Shown here one piece after another: positions 55,422-64,000 of a stretch of DNA of 64,000 nucleotides; the first letter of the stretch is position 1, and every line of letters starts with the position of its first letter. The position numbers and the translations under genes were made by a program. This DNA is from Marivirga atlantica (GTDB lineage: Bacteria; Bacteroidota; Bacteroidia; Cytophagales; Cyclobacteriaceae), in contig NZ_JAERQG010000001.1 of the NCBI RefSeq assembly GCF_016734805.1, forward strand, positions 1,240,001-1,304,000, given 5' to 3'. The notes beneath the pieces are model-generated. The model was given only the letters and a program-made list of their open reading frames with translations, made no database searches and had not been told where the DNA came from.

Positions 55422-57242
55422 ATGTGTGCAATCGCAGGTATATGGCATAAAGATCCTAATCAGCTTAATGAATCTTCTTTCAGGGAAGTCCTACAATTAA
55501 TGCGTCATCGCGGACCTGATCATACAGAAATCAGGAAATCAGCAAACGTGATTTTAGGTGCTAACAGACTAAAAATTATCGATCTTAAATTCGGAAATCA
55601 GCCGCTTTACGATGCTTCAGGACGAAGTTTGGTCTTTAACGGTGCCATTTATAACTACCCGGAACTCGCAAATGAGCATGAAATAGATTCTGCTTCGGAT
55701 AGTGTTGTGCTTTTTGAATTATTAAAAAAATATGGGGATTTCTGTCTTGAGAAACTGCGAGGTATGTTCGCCTTTTCATTTTATGATCAATCAAAAGATG
55801 AGTTGTTGCTCGCTAGAGATAGGGTAGGGCAAAAGCCACTTTACTACTATAAAACCGAGGAGTTATTCCTTTTTGCCTCTGAAATAAAAGGATTAGTGAG
55901 ACTGATGAAAACTTACGGTATCAATCCAGAAATTAATGAGGAGGCGATTTATCAATACCTATGCTTTTCAAATATTCCTGAACCTGATACTATTTATAAG
56001 AACGTTTGTGCTTTAGAGGCAGGCTATTTTATGCAGCTTAAAGCAGGAAAGATTACTACTACCAAATATTGGGATTATGATTATTCACCAAAGAATAAAG
56101 CTGATAAAGAAGAGGTTTTAAATGAAACAAAAAGCATTATTTCTGAGGCTGTTAAGATAAGGCTAAGAGCAGATGTACCCATTGGCTTATTTCTTTCAGG
56201 AGGCTGGGATAGCTCGGTAATAGCTTATGAAGCCAGTCAATTCACAAAGGATATAAAAACCTTCACGGTTACTTACCCTTTTGAAACCAGTCAGAATGAG
56301 GCGAAAGTTGCTAAGCAAACGGCTGAATCATTGGGCTTGTCTCATGAGGTTATAAAGGTTGACTTAAATCCTAAAGAAGCACTAATGGATGTAGTGAAAA
56401 CCTTTGACCAACCTTTTGCTGATAGCAGTGCTATTCCTAATCTGGCCATTGCTAAGGCAGCTTCTGAACATGTGAAGGTGATGCTGAATGGTGATGGAGG
56501 AGATGAACAGTTTGGCGGTTATAGAAGGTATTTCCTTGCTAGAAATGTAAATCGACTTTCTTTATTGAAGAACTTAAAGCTATCCTCATCCGGCACAAGA
56601 CGATCCCAAAAAGGTTTTATAAACAGAGTAAGTAAAATCATTGGTCAGTCTGGTGCAGATCAATATTTGGCATATACCACGGATATGCTTAATCAAGCTG
56701 ATATTCCTTTTATTTGGAGAAATGAGTTAAAAACTGATTTGATCGATAAACAGTTGAATCGCAAGCTTAAACCTCATTTAACTGGGCTCGACAATCTTAT
56801 GCACCATGACAGGAAGTTTAACATGCTATCGGGTATTTTGGTGAAAATGGATAGAGCTAGCATGGCGCACTCTATTGAAGCCCGTTCTCCCTTTTTAGAT
56901 CAAAAATTATTTGAATACACCTCTTGCCTGCCAGATAAGTATAAAGTGAGGGACTTTAAGCGTAAATATTTACTGAAAGAATTATATGGTGATAAACTTC
57001 CTGAGGAGGTAGTCAATGGGAAAAAAGTTTCGTTCGAAGCACCATTGCAACAATGGCTTCAGAATGATTTTACGTCTTTGGTTGAGGAACTATTAATTCC
57101 TAAAGAAGCAAAAATCTACCAATTTCTGGTGTATGAAGAGGTGCAGCTGATACTTCAATATAGAAAGTACCAAGATAGGAATGTTGACTATATTATTTAT
57201 GCTCTATTAATTCTTGAGTTATGGCTTCAGGAAAACACTTGA
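55422..57242 (+). CDS. asnB: asparagine synthase (glutamine-hydrolysing)
   Basis: Start set at the ATG immediately before Cys (MCAIAGIW), because the class II glutaminase needs a processed N-terminal Cys2; an upstream in-frame GTG at 55416 would bury it. The glutaminase domain (1-200) has MRHRGPDH, RLKIIDL and FNGAIYNY. The synthetase domain (about 215-600) has the PP-loop LFLSGGWDSSVI (SGGxDS with W) and LNGDGGDEQFGGY, then the ARSPFLD block. Transfers glutamine amide to aspartate or, in surface-polysaccharide contexts, to another acid. A plain single-gene asnB is the safest call. Confidence 0.92.
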   Translation: MCAIAGIWHKDPNQLNESSFREVLQLMRHRGPDHTEIRKSANVILGANRLKIIDLKFGNQPLYDASGRSLVFNGAIYNYPELANEHEIDSASDSVVLFELLKKYGDFCLEKLRGMFAFSFYDQSKDELLLARDRVGQKPLYYYKTEELFLFASEIKGLVRLMKTYGINPEINEEAIYQYLCFSNIPEPDTIYKNVCALEAGYFMQLKAGKITTTKYWDYDYSPKNKADKEEVLNETKSIISEAVKIRLRADVPIGLFLSGGWDSSVIAYEASQFTKDIKTFTVTYPFETSQNEAKVAKQTAESLGLSHEVIKVDLNPKEALMDVVKTFDQPFADSSAIPNLAIAKAASEHVKVMLNGDGGDEQFGGYRRYFLARNVNRLSLLKNLKLSSSGTRRSQKGFINRVSKIIGQSGADQYLAYTTDMLNQADIPFIWRNELKTDLIDKQLNRKLKPHLTGLDNLMHHDRKFNMLSGILVKMDRASMAHSIEARSPFLDQKLFEYTSCLPDKYKVRDFKRKYLLKELYGDKLPEEVVNGKKVSFEAPLQQWLQNDFTSLVEELLIPKEAKIYQFLVYEEVQLILQYRKYQDRNVDYIIYALLILELWLQENT

Positions 57243-57272
57243 TTTACATTTAAACTTTAACAAGCTTTGTGA

Positions 57273-58163
57273 ATGGCTTATAAATCAATCGACCCCAAAT
57301 CGTTAAAAACACCCGAATTACATGGCTTATTGTTGGGCTCAATAGCACCACGGCCTATTGCCTTTGCCAGTACAATTGATAAGGAAGGAAACGTAAATCT
57401 CAGTCCTTACAGCTTTTTCAACGTATTTGGATCGAACCCTCCTACACTTATTTTTTCTCCTGCCAGAAGAGGAAGAGATAATACAGTCAAACACAGCTAC
57501 GAAAATGTGAAGGAAGTTGCTGAAGTGGTGATCAACATTGCTAATTACCCTATGGTTGAGCAGATGTCTCTTTCTTCAACAGAATATGCTAAAGGGGTAA
57601 ATGAATTTGTTAAAGCAGGTTTTACCGAGGCGAAATCCGAGAAAGTAAAACCTCCTAGAGTAGCGGAAGCGCCAGTGGCCTTTGAATGTATTGTTAAAGA
57701 AGTTGTTGAAACGGGTCAGGAGGGTGGCGCAGGAAATTTGGTGATTTGTGAAGTGGTTCACCTACATGTGAATGAAGCTATACTTGACGAAGCTGGAAAG
57801 ATTGATCCCTTTAAATTAGACCCTATCGGTAGACTTGGAGGTAATTGGTATACCCGATCTAAACAGGCACTCTTTGAAGTGGAGAAGCCGCTGGCCAAGC
57901 TGGGAATTGGCGTTGATGCCTTGCCAGACACTATAAAAAACAGTGATGTACTTACAGGTAATGATTTAGGAAAGCTGGGTAATGTGGAGGCAATTCCTGA
58001 GGTTGATAATTCCATACTAGAAAATGACGAAAATTTCAGGTCTACCATGAAACCGGAAAAACTGAAAGGCTTAAGCTTATCTGCTTTGCATAGCTATGCA
58101 CATGAGTTACTTGAAGAGAATCGTGTGGCTCAGGCTTGGCAGGTGTTGCTTCGTGCTAATTAA
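57273..58163 (+). CDS. flavin reductase-like FMN-binding split-barrel protein
   Basis: 296 residues. The N-terminal half (about 1-215) is the flavin_reduct split barrel with LLLGSIAPRPIAFASTIDKEGNVNLSPYSFFNVFGSNPPTLIFSP, FMN-binding at the RPIA/SPYSFF region, and ECIVKEVVETG. The C-terminal 80 residues are an extra helical domain (KGLSLSALHSYAHELLEENRVAQAWQVLL) absent from the small reductases. Reaction and partner oxygenase unknown. 30 bp after asnB; its stop overlaps the convergent gene by 4 bp. Confidence 0.85.
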   Translation: MAYKSIDPKSLKTPELHGLLLGSIAPRPIAFASTIDKEGNVNLSPYSFFNVFGSNPPTLIFSPARRGRDNTVKHSYENVKEVAEVVINIANYPMVEQMSLSSTEYAKGVNEFVKAGFTEAKSEKVKPPRVAEAPVAFECIVKEVVETGQEGGAGNLVICEVVHLHVNEAILDEAGKIDPFKLDPIGRLGGNWYTRSKQALFEVEKPLAKLGIGVDALPDTIKNSDVLTGNDLGKLGNVEAIPEVDNSILENDENFRSTMKPEKLKGLSLSALHSYAHELLEENRVAQAWQVLLRAN

Positions 58164-58570
58164 TAAGCCTTTGGGTATTTAGAGAAATGCAACTCTCCCA
58201 TGCCATTTTTCAGGGCATGGGCAACACAGTTTTCTTTACCTAATAATGATTCTTGACTGTTGTTTAAATTCAATTGAATTGTTGTTTCACCTACATCTAA
58301 AAAGTAATAAACTTCGGTAGTACCGTATTTAGTATGTGGTAAAAGATTAGCGTGCTTTTCTATATTTTCCCACAATGTATCAGACACATTATAGGCATAC
58401 AATCTCTTGATAGGACCCGTATTATTCTTATTTCGAACAAATCCAATTTGTTCAAAGTCACCTTCAATACTGTTAATATTTTCAGCTAAAAATAAGTCAA
58501 ATAACATCGCAGCTAAGACTGCAATAAGTGCTAAGGCAAAAATTAATTTTATTAGGAAGCCACTTTTCAA
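58160..58570 (-). CDS. small membrane-anchored protein, unknown
   Basis: 136 residues with one N-terminal hydrophobic helix (FLIKLIFALALIAVLAAMLFDLFL) and a periplasmic domain of about 110 residues (YAYNVSDTLWENIEKHANLLPHTKYGTTEVYYFLDV). No family recognised. The ATG overlaps the epimerase stop as ATGA (4 bp), so it is translationally coupled to it. Confidence 0.6.
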   Translation of the reverse strand: MKSGFLIKLIFALALIAVLAAMLFDLFLAENINSIEGDFEQIGFVRNKNNTGPIKRLYAYNVSDTLWENIEKHANLLPHTKYGTTEVYYFLDVGETTIQLNLNNSQESLLGKENCVAHALKNGMGELHFSKYPKAY

Positions 58571-59496
58571 AACCTCAAGTTCTCCTTAAACGTCATTAAA
58601 TCATCTTTTAGAACGCCCGGCTTACCAAAATCAACATATTGCTTAAGCTTGGTTTCAGGACTAACAAGCAGTTCCCTTAGCTTAAGGTGCTGATTAATGA
58701 AGGTAAATTCCATTTCCGGATAAAGTTCTTTAAGTACATCAACTATATCTAGTACCTGTAAATTGTTATCCACTACATTGTAGTAGTCAGAAGGAATTTC
58801 ATTATTAAAACATACCTGTTCTACAATAGAGCTAAGTTTGTTAATTGAAATAAATGGTCTGTGCTGCTTTCCATCTCCATTGATGGCAATTCTTCCGTTG
58901 AAGTTTGCATCGAACATGAAGCGGTTAATCACGGCATCGAAACGAACAGCTTGTGCATAGCCATAAACATTTCCTAATCTTAAAATTTGTGTATTTATCT
59001 TGTCGAAAAGTCGCGCGACATGCTCTTCTCCACGCATTTTGGAGATTCCATATATCGTACGAGGATTGGTGTGATGACCTTCTTTAATCAAATCAGAAGA
59101 CGAACCATAAACTGATACGGAACTTGCAAAAATGAATTTTTTCACTGAAGATGATGCCTCCACAGCATATACTAATTCAGCTGTTCCCCAATGATTGACT
59201 TGTTCAAAGTAATGTGGATCAGCATCGGCAAAAGGGGTAGTCACCTTAGCAGCTAAATGAATAACCGTATCAATCCCTTTTAGTGCTTTTGTTAGCTTAC
59301 GTGAATCTAACAATTCGCCATCGATAAAACTTAATTTTCCTCTTTGCTGAAGAGGAGTTCCTAAGAAGAAATGATAATTCTTTCTGGCCAGGTTATCATA
59401 TATTGTGATAGACTTAACCTCTTTATTATTAACTAATTGGGTAACCAAGGCTGAACCTATATATCCAGCTCCTCCAGTTATTAAAATGTTTTTCAT
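58567..59496 (-). CDS. NAD-dependent epimerase/dehydratase (extended SDR)
   Basis: 309 residues. NAD(P)-binding GGAGYIG (8-14), Asp in IYDNLAR, IHLAAKV, the Ser of ASSVSVYGSS, and the catalytic Tyr-x-x-x-Lys in RTIYGISKMRGEE. RLGNVYG, then RPFISIN and DGKQHRPF close the substrate domain. It probably acts on a nucleotide sugar for surface polysaccharide or glycan synthesis. Substrate is not identifiable. Coupled by ATGA to a small membrane protein; the intergenic region upstream holds inverted heptamer-like repeats. Confidence 0.88.
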   Translation of the reverse strand: MKNILITGGAGYIGSALVTQLVNNKEVKSITIYDNLARKNYHFFLGTPLQQRGKLSFIDGELLDSRKLTKALKGIDTVIHLAAKVTTPFADADPHYFEQVNHWGTAELVYAVEASSSVKKFIFASSVSVYGSSSDLIKEGHHTNPRTIYGISKMRGEEHVARLFDKINTQILRLGNVYGYAQAVRFDAVINRFMFDANFNGRIAINGDGKQHRPFISINKLSSIVEQVCFNNEIPSDYYNVVDNNLQVLDIVDVLKELYPEMEFTFINQHLKLRELLVSPETKLKQYVDFGKPGVLKDDLMTFKENLRF

Positions 59497-59509
59497 ATTT
59501 TTTGATAAT

Positions 59510-59556
59510 ATGTATTAAGTCTCAAGTATTAAGAATAATCATAATACTTAATACAT
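59510..59556. repeat. inverted and 7-bp periodic repeat between cysH and epimerase
   Basis: Perfect 11-bp arms ATGTATTAAGT (59510-59520) and ACTTAATACAT (59546-59556). GTATTAA recurs at 59512 and 59526, exactly two heptamers apart, so the element also has a 7-bp period. Confidence 0.5.
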
Positions 59557-59561
59557 TTAAG

Positions 59562-60221
59562 CTACTTCTCGATTAAATCGGTGTGCAATCCGCATTCGGT
59601 TTTGTTCATACCATACCAGCGTGATTCTCTTTCCTGCATATCCAGATCAAATTTTCGTGTGCAAGGTTCACAGCCAATGCTGAAGTAGCCTTTCGCCTCA
59701 AGCGGGTGCTCTGGTAATTGATTTTCCTTTCTGTAGTCATGAATCATTTTACTGTTCCAGTCCAGCATAGGATGTAGCCTTTTGGTACCATGTGGAGCAT
59801 CTTGTACCACTTTCATAGATGCCCTGGTCTTGCTTTGGTCTGCACGAACACCATTAATCCAATAATCGTACTTCATAAGTACTGCATCCATTGGTTGGGT
59901 TTTGTTGAGATAGCAGCAATAATCAGGATCAGAGGTGAAGAACATTTTGCCATCGGTACCACGCTGCATATTCTTTGGCGTTAAAGGTTTTAAATCAACC
60001 AGATTGGTTAAGCCAAAGTCACTCATGATTTTATCTCTGAAGGCCACCGTTTCAGGGAAGTGATAACCTGTATTGATAAAGTATACAGGAATAGCCTTGT
60101 CTATTTTACTCAGCATGTGTAGTAAAACAAGGCTGTGTGTTTGAAAGGAAGAAGTAGTAAAATACTGCTTCCCTTCAGCTTTTAGTTGGTGTATATTGTC
60201 TTCAAGTTCCTGAAAAGTCAT
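59562..60221 (-). CDS. cysH: adenylylsulfate/phosphoadenylylsulfate reductase (thioredoxin-dependent)
   Basis: 219 residues. Reduces APS (or PAPS) to sulfite in sulfate assimilation. The [4Fe-4S] cysteines are present as Cys102-Cys103 (DYCCYLNK) and Cys184/Cys187 (GCEPCTR), which favours the APS-type, and the nucleophile is Cys210 in the C-terminal ECGLH. The substrate loop TTSSFQTHS replaces the usual SFG/S pattern. It is 24 bp after metG on the same strand and has no other sulfate-assimilation gene nearby. Confidence 0.88.
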   Translation of the reverse strand: MTFQELEDNIHQLKAEGKQYFTTSSFQTHSLVLLHMLSKIDKAIPVYFINTGYHFPETVAFRDKIMSDFGLTNLVDLKPLTPKNMQRGTDGKMFFTSDPDYCCYLNKTQPMDAVLMKYDYWINGVRADQSKTRASMKVVQDAPHGTKRLHPMLDWNSKMIHDYRKENQLPEHPLEAKGYFSIGCEPCTRKFDLDMQERESRWYGMNKTECGLHTDLIEK

Positions 60222-60245
60222 AAGTGTTTTTTATCATCCGAAAGA

Positions 60246-62315
60246 TTAGCTCACTGAACTACCCGGATTTACACGATCACTAGGGCTTAAAAGTTTTAAC
60301 TGTCCTTCTGAATCTTCAACCATGAGCACCATACCTTCTGAAACTTCTCCCATCATAGGCCGTGGTGCAAGGTTTACCAAAACACTCACTTGCTTACCAA
60401 CCATTTCTTCTGCTGAGTAATGCTTGGCAATTCCACTTAAAATAGTTCTTTCATCTAAACCTGTATCCACTCTTAGTTTGAGCAATTTGTTAGATTTCTT
60501 TACTTTTTCAGCTGAAACAACCGTTCCAATACGGATGTCAACTTTCATAAAGTCATCAAATGTTATTTCTGGTTTCATAGGACTTACTTTTATAGCCTTA
60601 TCTTTGGCGTTTTCTTTTTTGGCGTCTTCTAATTTTTGTATTTGCTCTTCAACAGTTGAATCTTCAATTTTCTCAAAGAGCAATTCTGGTTTATTGAGCT
60701 GATGGCCTGCTTCAAGCAAATGAATACTTCCAGCTTGCTCCCATTCTAGTCTATCTATCTGAAGCATTTTTCTTAGCTTTTCAGTTGTGAAAGGCAAAAA
60801 TGGCTCTGCTACAATGCTTAAGTTAGCAACTATCTGAAGCGCAATATTCATAATGGTTTTAACTCGCTCTGGATTCTCCTTCTGTAATTTCCAAGGTTCA
60901 GTATCAGCGAGATATTTATTACCCAGACGGGCAAAATCCATCATGTGGGCTAGTGCCTCACGGAATCTGTACTGAGCGATTTTATCTTCAATTAACTGAG
61001 GGTAGCCTGTTAGCTGTTCAACTATTTCCTCGTCATAAGGCTGTAATTCTCCAGCTGCTGGTACTTTGCCATCATAATATTTGTGTGTAAGAACTACTGC
61101 TCTGTTTACAAAGTTGCCAAATATGGCTACCAGCTCACTATTATTTCTTTGCTGAAAATCCTTCCAGGTAAATTCGCTATCCTTTGTTTCAGGTAAAGTA
61201 GAGGCAAGTGCATAACGCAATACATCTTCTTTACCAGGGAAATCTTCTAAATATTCGTGTAGCCATACTGCCCAGTTTCTGCTTGTGGAAAGCTTATCTC
61301 CTTCCAGATTTAAGAACTCATTAGCAGGCACGTTTTCCGGCAAAATGTATTCGCCATGCGCATGAAGTATAGCTGGGAAAATAATGCAGTGGAAAACGAT
61401 ATTGTCTTTTCCTATAAAATGGATAAGCGTAGAATCGTCCTCTGGATTTTGATGCTTTTTCCAGTAATCTTCCCAATTTTTGTTATTGTCTTTGGCCCAC
61501 TGCTTGGTGGCAGAAATGTAGCCAATAGGAGCATCTAGCCAAACATAAAGTTTTTTACCCTCCGCTTCTTTTAGGGGAACATCAACTCCCCAGTCAAGAT
61601 CACGTGTCATAGCTCTGGGTTGTAATCCGGCTTTTAGCCAAGAACTACACTGACCATATACGTTTGATTTCCATTTGCCTTTTTTACCTTCAACCAACCA
61701 TTTCTCGAGCCAAGCTTGGTATTTATCGAGGGGTAAGAACCAATGTTTAGTAGTTCTTAAAACTGGTGTTTTACCACTTAAAGTTGACTTTGGATTAATT
61801 AGGTCAGTAGGGCTTAATGATGAACCACACTTTTCGCACTGATCACCATACGCACCTTCATTACCGCATTTCGGGCAGGTACCGGTTATATACCTGTCAG
61901 CCAAAAACTGGTTGAATTCTTCATCGTAATATTGTTCACTTTCACGCTCAACAAACTCACCTTTTTCATACAAATTCATGAAAAATTCCTGAGATAACTC
62001 ATGGTGAATAGGCTCAGAAGTTCGGTGATACATGTCAAAGTTTATTCCGAATTTTTCGAAAGTACCTTTGTTCAACTCATGATACTTATCAATTATTTCT
62101 TTCGGAGAAATACCTTCCTTTTTAGCACGGATAGTAATAGCAGCTCCATGTTCATCACTTCCACACATGAAAGCAACATCTTTCTTTTTAAGTCTCAGAT
62201 ATCTGACAAAAATATCTGCTGGTAGGTAAGCACCTGCAATGTGACCAATATGTAGTGGTCCATTGGCATAAGGAAGTGCTGCTGTAATGGTATATCTGTT
62301 ATTCTTAAGTGTCAT
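60246..62315 (-). CDS. metG: methionyl-tRNA synthetase
   Basis: 689 residues. Class I synthetase with HIGH at 22-25 and KMSKS-type loop GDKLSTSRN. The zinc knuckle is of the two-CxxC type ([20 protein letters not shown], about 146-165). The C-terminal EMAP-II-like tRNA-binding and dimerisation domain ([34 protein letters not shown]) is at about 580-689. A TATATTTG -7 box lies at 62332-62339. Essential; monocistronic or followed by cysH. Confidence 0.97.
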   Translation of the reverse strand: MTLKNNRYTITAALPYANGPLHIGHIAGAYLPADIFVRYLRLKKKDVAFMCGSDEHGAAITIRAKKEGISPKEIIDKYHELNKGTFEKFGINFDMYHRTSEPIHHELSQEFFMNLYEKGEFVERESEQYYDEEFNQFLADRYITGTCPKCGNEGAYGDQCEKCGSSLSPTDLINPKSTLSGKTPVLRTTKHWFLPLDKYQAWLEKWLVEGKKGKWKSNVYGQCSSWLKAGLQPRAMTRDLDWGVDVPLKEAEGKKLYVWLDAPIGYISATKQWAKDNNKNWEDYWKKHQNPEDDSTLIHFIGKDNIVFHCIIFPAILHAHGEYILPENVPANEFLNLEGDKLSTSRNWAVWLHEYLEDFPGKEDVLRYALASTLPETKDSEFTWKDFQQRNNSELVAIFGNFVNRAVVLTHKYYDGKVPAAGELQPYDEEIVEQLTGYPQLIEDKIAQYRFREALAHMMDFARLGNKYLADTEPWKLQKENPERVKTIMNIALQIVANLSIVAEPFLPFTTEKLRKMLQIDRLEWEQAGSIHLLEAGHQLNKPELLFEKIEDSTVEEQIQKLEDAKKENAKDKAIKVSPMKPEITFDDFMKVDIRIGTVVSAEKVKKSNKLLKLRVDTGLDERTILSGIAKHYSAEEMVGKQVSVLVNLAPRPMMGEVSEGMVLMVEDSEGQLKLLSPSDRVNPGSSVS

Positions 62316-62331
62316 GTATTAATATTTGGGG

Positions 62332-62339
62332 CAAATATA
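62332..62339 (-). promoter_or_regulatory. -7 box of metG
   Basis: TATATTTG on the minus strand fits TAnnTTTG, 16 bp upstream of the metG ATG. Confidence 0.42.
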
Positions 62340-62521
62340 GCAACTAGAGTATTGTAAAAAGAATGTGTGGCTTGATATCAACTTTTTTTCTTATTCCATC
62401 TTTTATAAACATCTGGGTGGGGAAAAGATTTATTTATTTTCACAATAGCAAAGTCCTTCCTAACTTAGGATACCATTTTAAATACAGATAGATAATATTT
62501 TAAGAATTTTTCATCAACCTT

Positions 62522-64000
62522 ATGCAAACTGAATTAAAGGATATCAACAGAATATTAGTTGCCAACAGAGGCGAAATTGCCATTCGTGTACTTCGAGCAG
62601 CCTCTGAGTTAAGAATAAGAACCGTTGCCATTTATACCTATGAAGATAGATATTCACTTCATCGATATAAGGCTGATGAAGCTTATCAAATTGGCAAGGA
62701 TGATGATCCTTTAAAACCGTATTTAGATATTGAGGAAATCATAAGCTTGGCAAAGCATAAGAATATTGATGCCATTCATCCGGGATACGGTTTTCTTTCA
62801 GAGAATGTAAACTTCGCCAGAAGATGTAGAGAAGAAGGGATCATTTTTGTTGGGCCAGAACCTGAGGTTATGCAGAACCTTGGAGATAAAGTGGCTGCTA
62901 AAAATATTGCACTCAAAGCTAATGTTCCTATTATTGAGGATAGCAAAGAAGATCTTGTAGATACAGAAACTGCATTAAAAGAAGCAAACAGAATCGGTTA
63001 TCCGATTATGGTAAAGGCGGCTTCCGGTGGTGGAGGTAGAGGAATGCGTGTAGTTCGCAATGATAATGATTTGAAAAAATCATTTAGTGAAGCAAAGAAT
63101 GAAGCAGGTAATGCTTTTGGAGATGACACTGTATTTCTGGAGAAATTTATAGAAGAGCCTAAGCATATTGAGGTGCAGATAATGGGCGATAATTATGGAA
63201 ACCTTGTACATCTATTTGAAAGAGATTGCTCTGTGCAAAGGCGCTTTCAGAAGGTAGTTGAAGTAGCTCCGTGTATGACTTTGTCACAAGAGGCAAAGAA
63301 TAGAATCTACAATTACGCGCTAGCTATAACCAAGCAGGTAAATTACAATAATGTTGGTACAGTTGAGTTTCTCGTAGATAAAGAAGAAAACATCTACTTC
63401 ATAGAAGTAAACCCAAGAATTCAGGTTGAGCATACCATTACCGAAGAGGTTACAGGAATAGATATTGTACGCTCGCAGATTTTAATAGCTAGAGGCCATG
63501 CTTTAGACGATCCACGTATTTATATAAAGAGTCAGGATGACGTACAGTGCAATGGCTATGCAATACAGTGTAGAATAACCACTGAAGATCCTGAAAATGG
63601 CTTCAAACCGGATTATGGTACTATTATAGCCTACAGAAATGCTGGTGGTTTCGGTATCAGAATAGATGAAGGTAGTTCTTATCCGGGAGTGACCATATCG
63701 CCATTCTTTGATTCCATGATGGCTAAAGTTTCTGCCTCTGGTAGAACGCTAAGAGGAGCATCACAAAGATTACACAGGGCCTTACGAGAGTTTAGAATAA
63801 GAGGTGTAAAAACCAATATTGGTTTCCTTGAGAATGTAATAGCACACCCTACTTTTTATAATGGTGAGTGTACCGTAAAATTTATTGATGATAATCCTGA
63901 TCTCTTTGAAATAAGTAAGAAGTTTGACCGAGCCACGAAAACCCTAAGATTCCTGGCTAATGTTACCGTTAATGGTCACCCGGATATTAAAGTAAAACAC
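62522..64000 (+). CDS. pyc: pyruvate carboxylase, 5' part (runs off the window)
   Basis: An open frame of 493 codons with no stop starts at the ATG of MQTELKDINRILVANRGEIAIRVLR and continues past the end of the window. It encodes the biotin carboxylase domain: RILVANRGEIA, HPGYGFLSEN, the ATP-grasp Gly-rich loop KAASGGGGRGMRVV, EVQIMGD, ERDCSVQRRFQKVVE, and FIEVNPRIQVEHT. The segment YTYEDRYSLHRYKADEAYQIG is characteristic of pyruvate carboxylase rather than acetyl-CoA carboxylase. It replenishes oxaloacetate from pyruvate. The carboxyltransferase and BCCP domains would lie beyond 64000. Confidence 0.9.
   Translation, partial: MQTELKDINRILVANRGEIAIRVLRAASELRIRTVAIYTYEDRYSLHRYKADEAYQIGKDDDPLKPYLDIEEIISLAKHKNIDAIHPGYGFLSENVNFARRCREEGIIFVGPEPEVMQNLGDKVAAKNIALKANVPIIEDSKEDLVDTETALKEANRIGYPIMVKAASGGGGRGMRVVRNDNDLKKSFSEAKNEAGNAFGDDTVFLEKFIEEPKHIEVQIMGDNYGNLVHLFERDCSVQRRFQKVVEVAPCMTLSQEAKNRIYNYALAITKQVNYNNVGTVEFLVDKEENIYFIEVNPRIQVEHTITEEVTGIDIVRSQILIARGHALDDPRIYIKSQDDVQCNGYAIQCRITTEDPENGFKPDYGTIIAYRNAGGFGIRIDEGSSYPGVTISPFFDSMMAKVSASGRTLRGASQRLHRALREFRIRGVKTNIGFLENVIAHPTFYNGECTVKFIDDNPDLFEISKKFDRATKTLRFLANVTVNGHPDIKVKH

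Overview
The window is AT-rich and densely coded. It comes from the chromosome of a Bacteroidota bacterium, most likely Cytophagales (Marivirga/Fulvivirga/Roseivirga-like). The evidence is: C-terminal type IX secretion (T9SS) sorting domains on three large secreted proteins, many small SPII lipoproteins, promoters matching the Bacteroidota -7 box TAnnTTTG, almost no Shine-Dalgarno sequences, and families typical of the group (GH97, NUDIX-type sugar regulator, FeS-photolyase, M16 zinc protease, two-domain bestrophin-like channel). I see no rRNA, tRNA, CRISPR array, prophage or intact transposase. No gene-free stretch exceeds 300 bp; the longest gaps (2934-3227, 48360-48645, 18031-18298) hold nothing I recognise beyond a promoter box. 

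Layout. 1-5.7 kb: DNA polymerase III delta' subunit, two transglutaminase-like proteins, a CheY-like receiver, a bestrophin-type channel and a TspO-related membrane protein. 5.8-10 kb: a tight minus-strand run (alpha/beta hydrolase, small tail-anchored protein, two outer-surface proteins, a Qnr-like pentapeptide protein). 10-18 kb: GH97 alpha-glucosidase, an unusual Zn-ribbon SDR, an acyl-CoA oxidase and a YehS/DUF1456 protein. 18-27.8 kb: a GAF-PAS-HisKA protein without a kinase domain, a GNAT, an island of small lipoproteins with a decayed polysaccharide deacetylase fragment, a DUF808 membrane protein, an M20 peptidase, an RDD protein and a CarboxypepD-reg protein. 27.8-41 kb: RlmF, M16 protease, K+ channel coupled to a secreted GH13 amylase, and a 1.8k-residue CARDB/T9SS surface protein. 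41-51 kb: FeS (6-4) photolyase, AsmA-like protein, PruA, and a polysaccharide-lyase-like T9SS protein carrying three near-identical 285-bp repeats. 51-55.3 kb: a sugar-kinase operon (pfkA, BadF-type kinase, ROK kinase) divergent from a NUDIX-winged-helix regulator, then a ParE/RelE toxin-antitoxin pair. 55.4-64 kb: AsnB, flavin reductase, epimerase, CysH, MetG and the 5' part of pyruvate carboxylase. 

How it fits together. Alpha-glucan use is the clearest theme: secreted GH13 amylase, GH97 alpha-glucosidase, ROK and BadF sugar kinases and phosphofructokinase. Part of it appears to share one regulator. An identical 19-bp stretch containing a palindrome (arms around the spacer ATAGG) lies both in the GH97 promoter region and in the pfkA/NUDIX-regulator divergent promoter, 40 kb apart. 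This predicted NUDIX-regulator regulon is the most interesting signal in the window. Pyruvate carboxylase and PruA complete a central-metabolism background. Other items worth a look are the SDR lacking its catalytic tyrosine, the remnant deacetylase, REP-like palindromes and heptamer repeats in intergenic DNA, and the internally duplicated giant surface protein.
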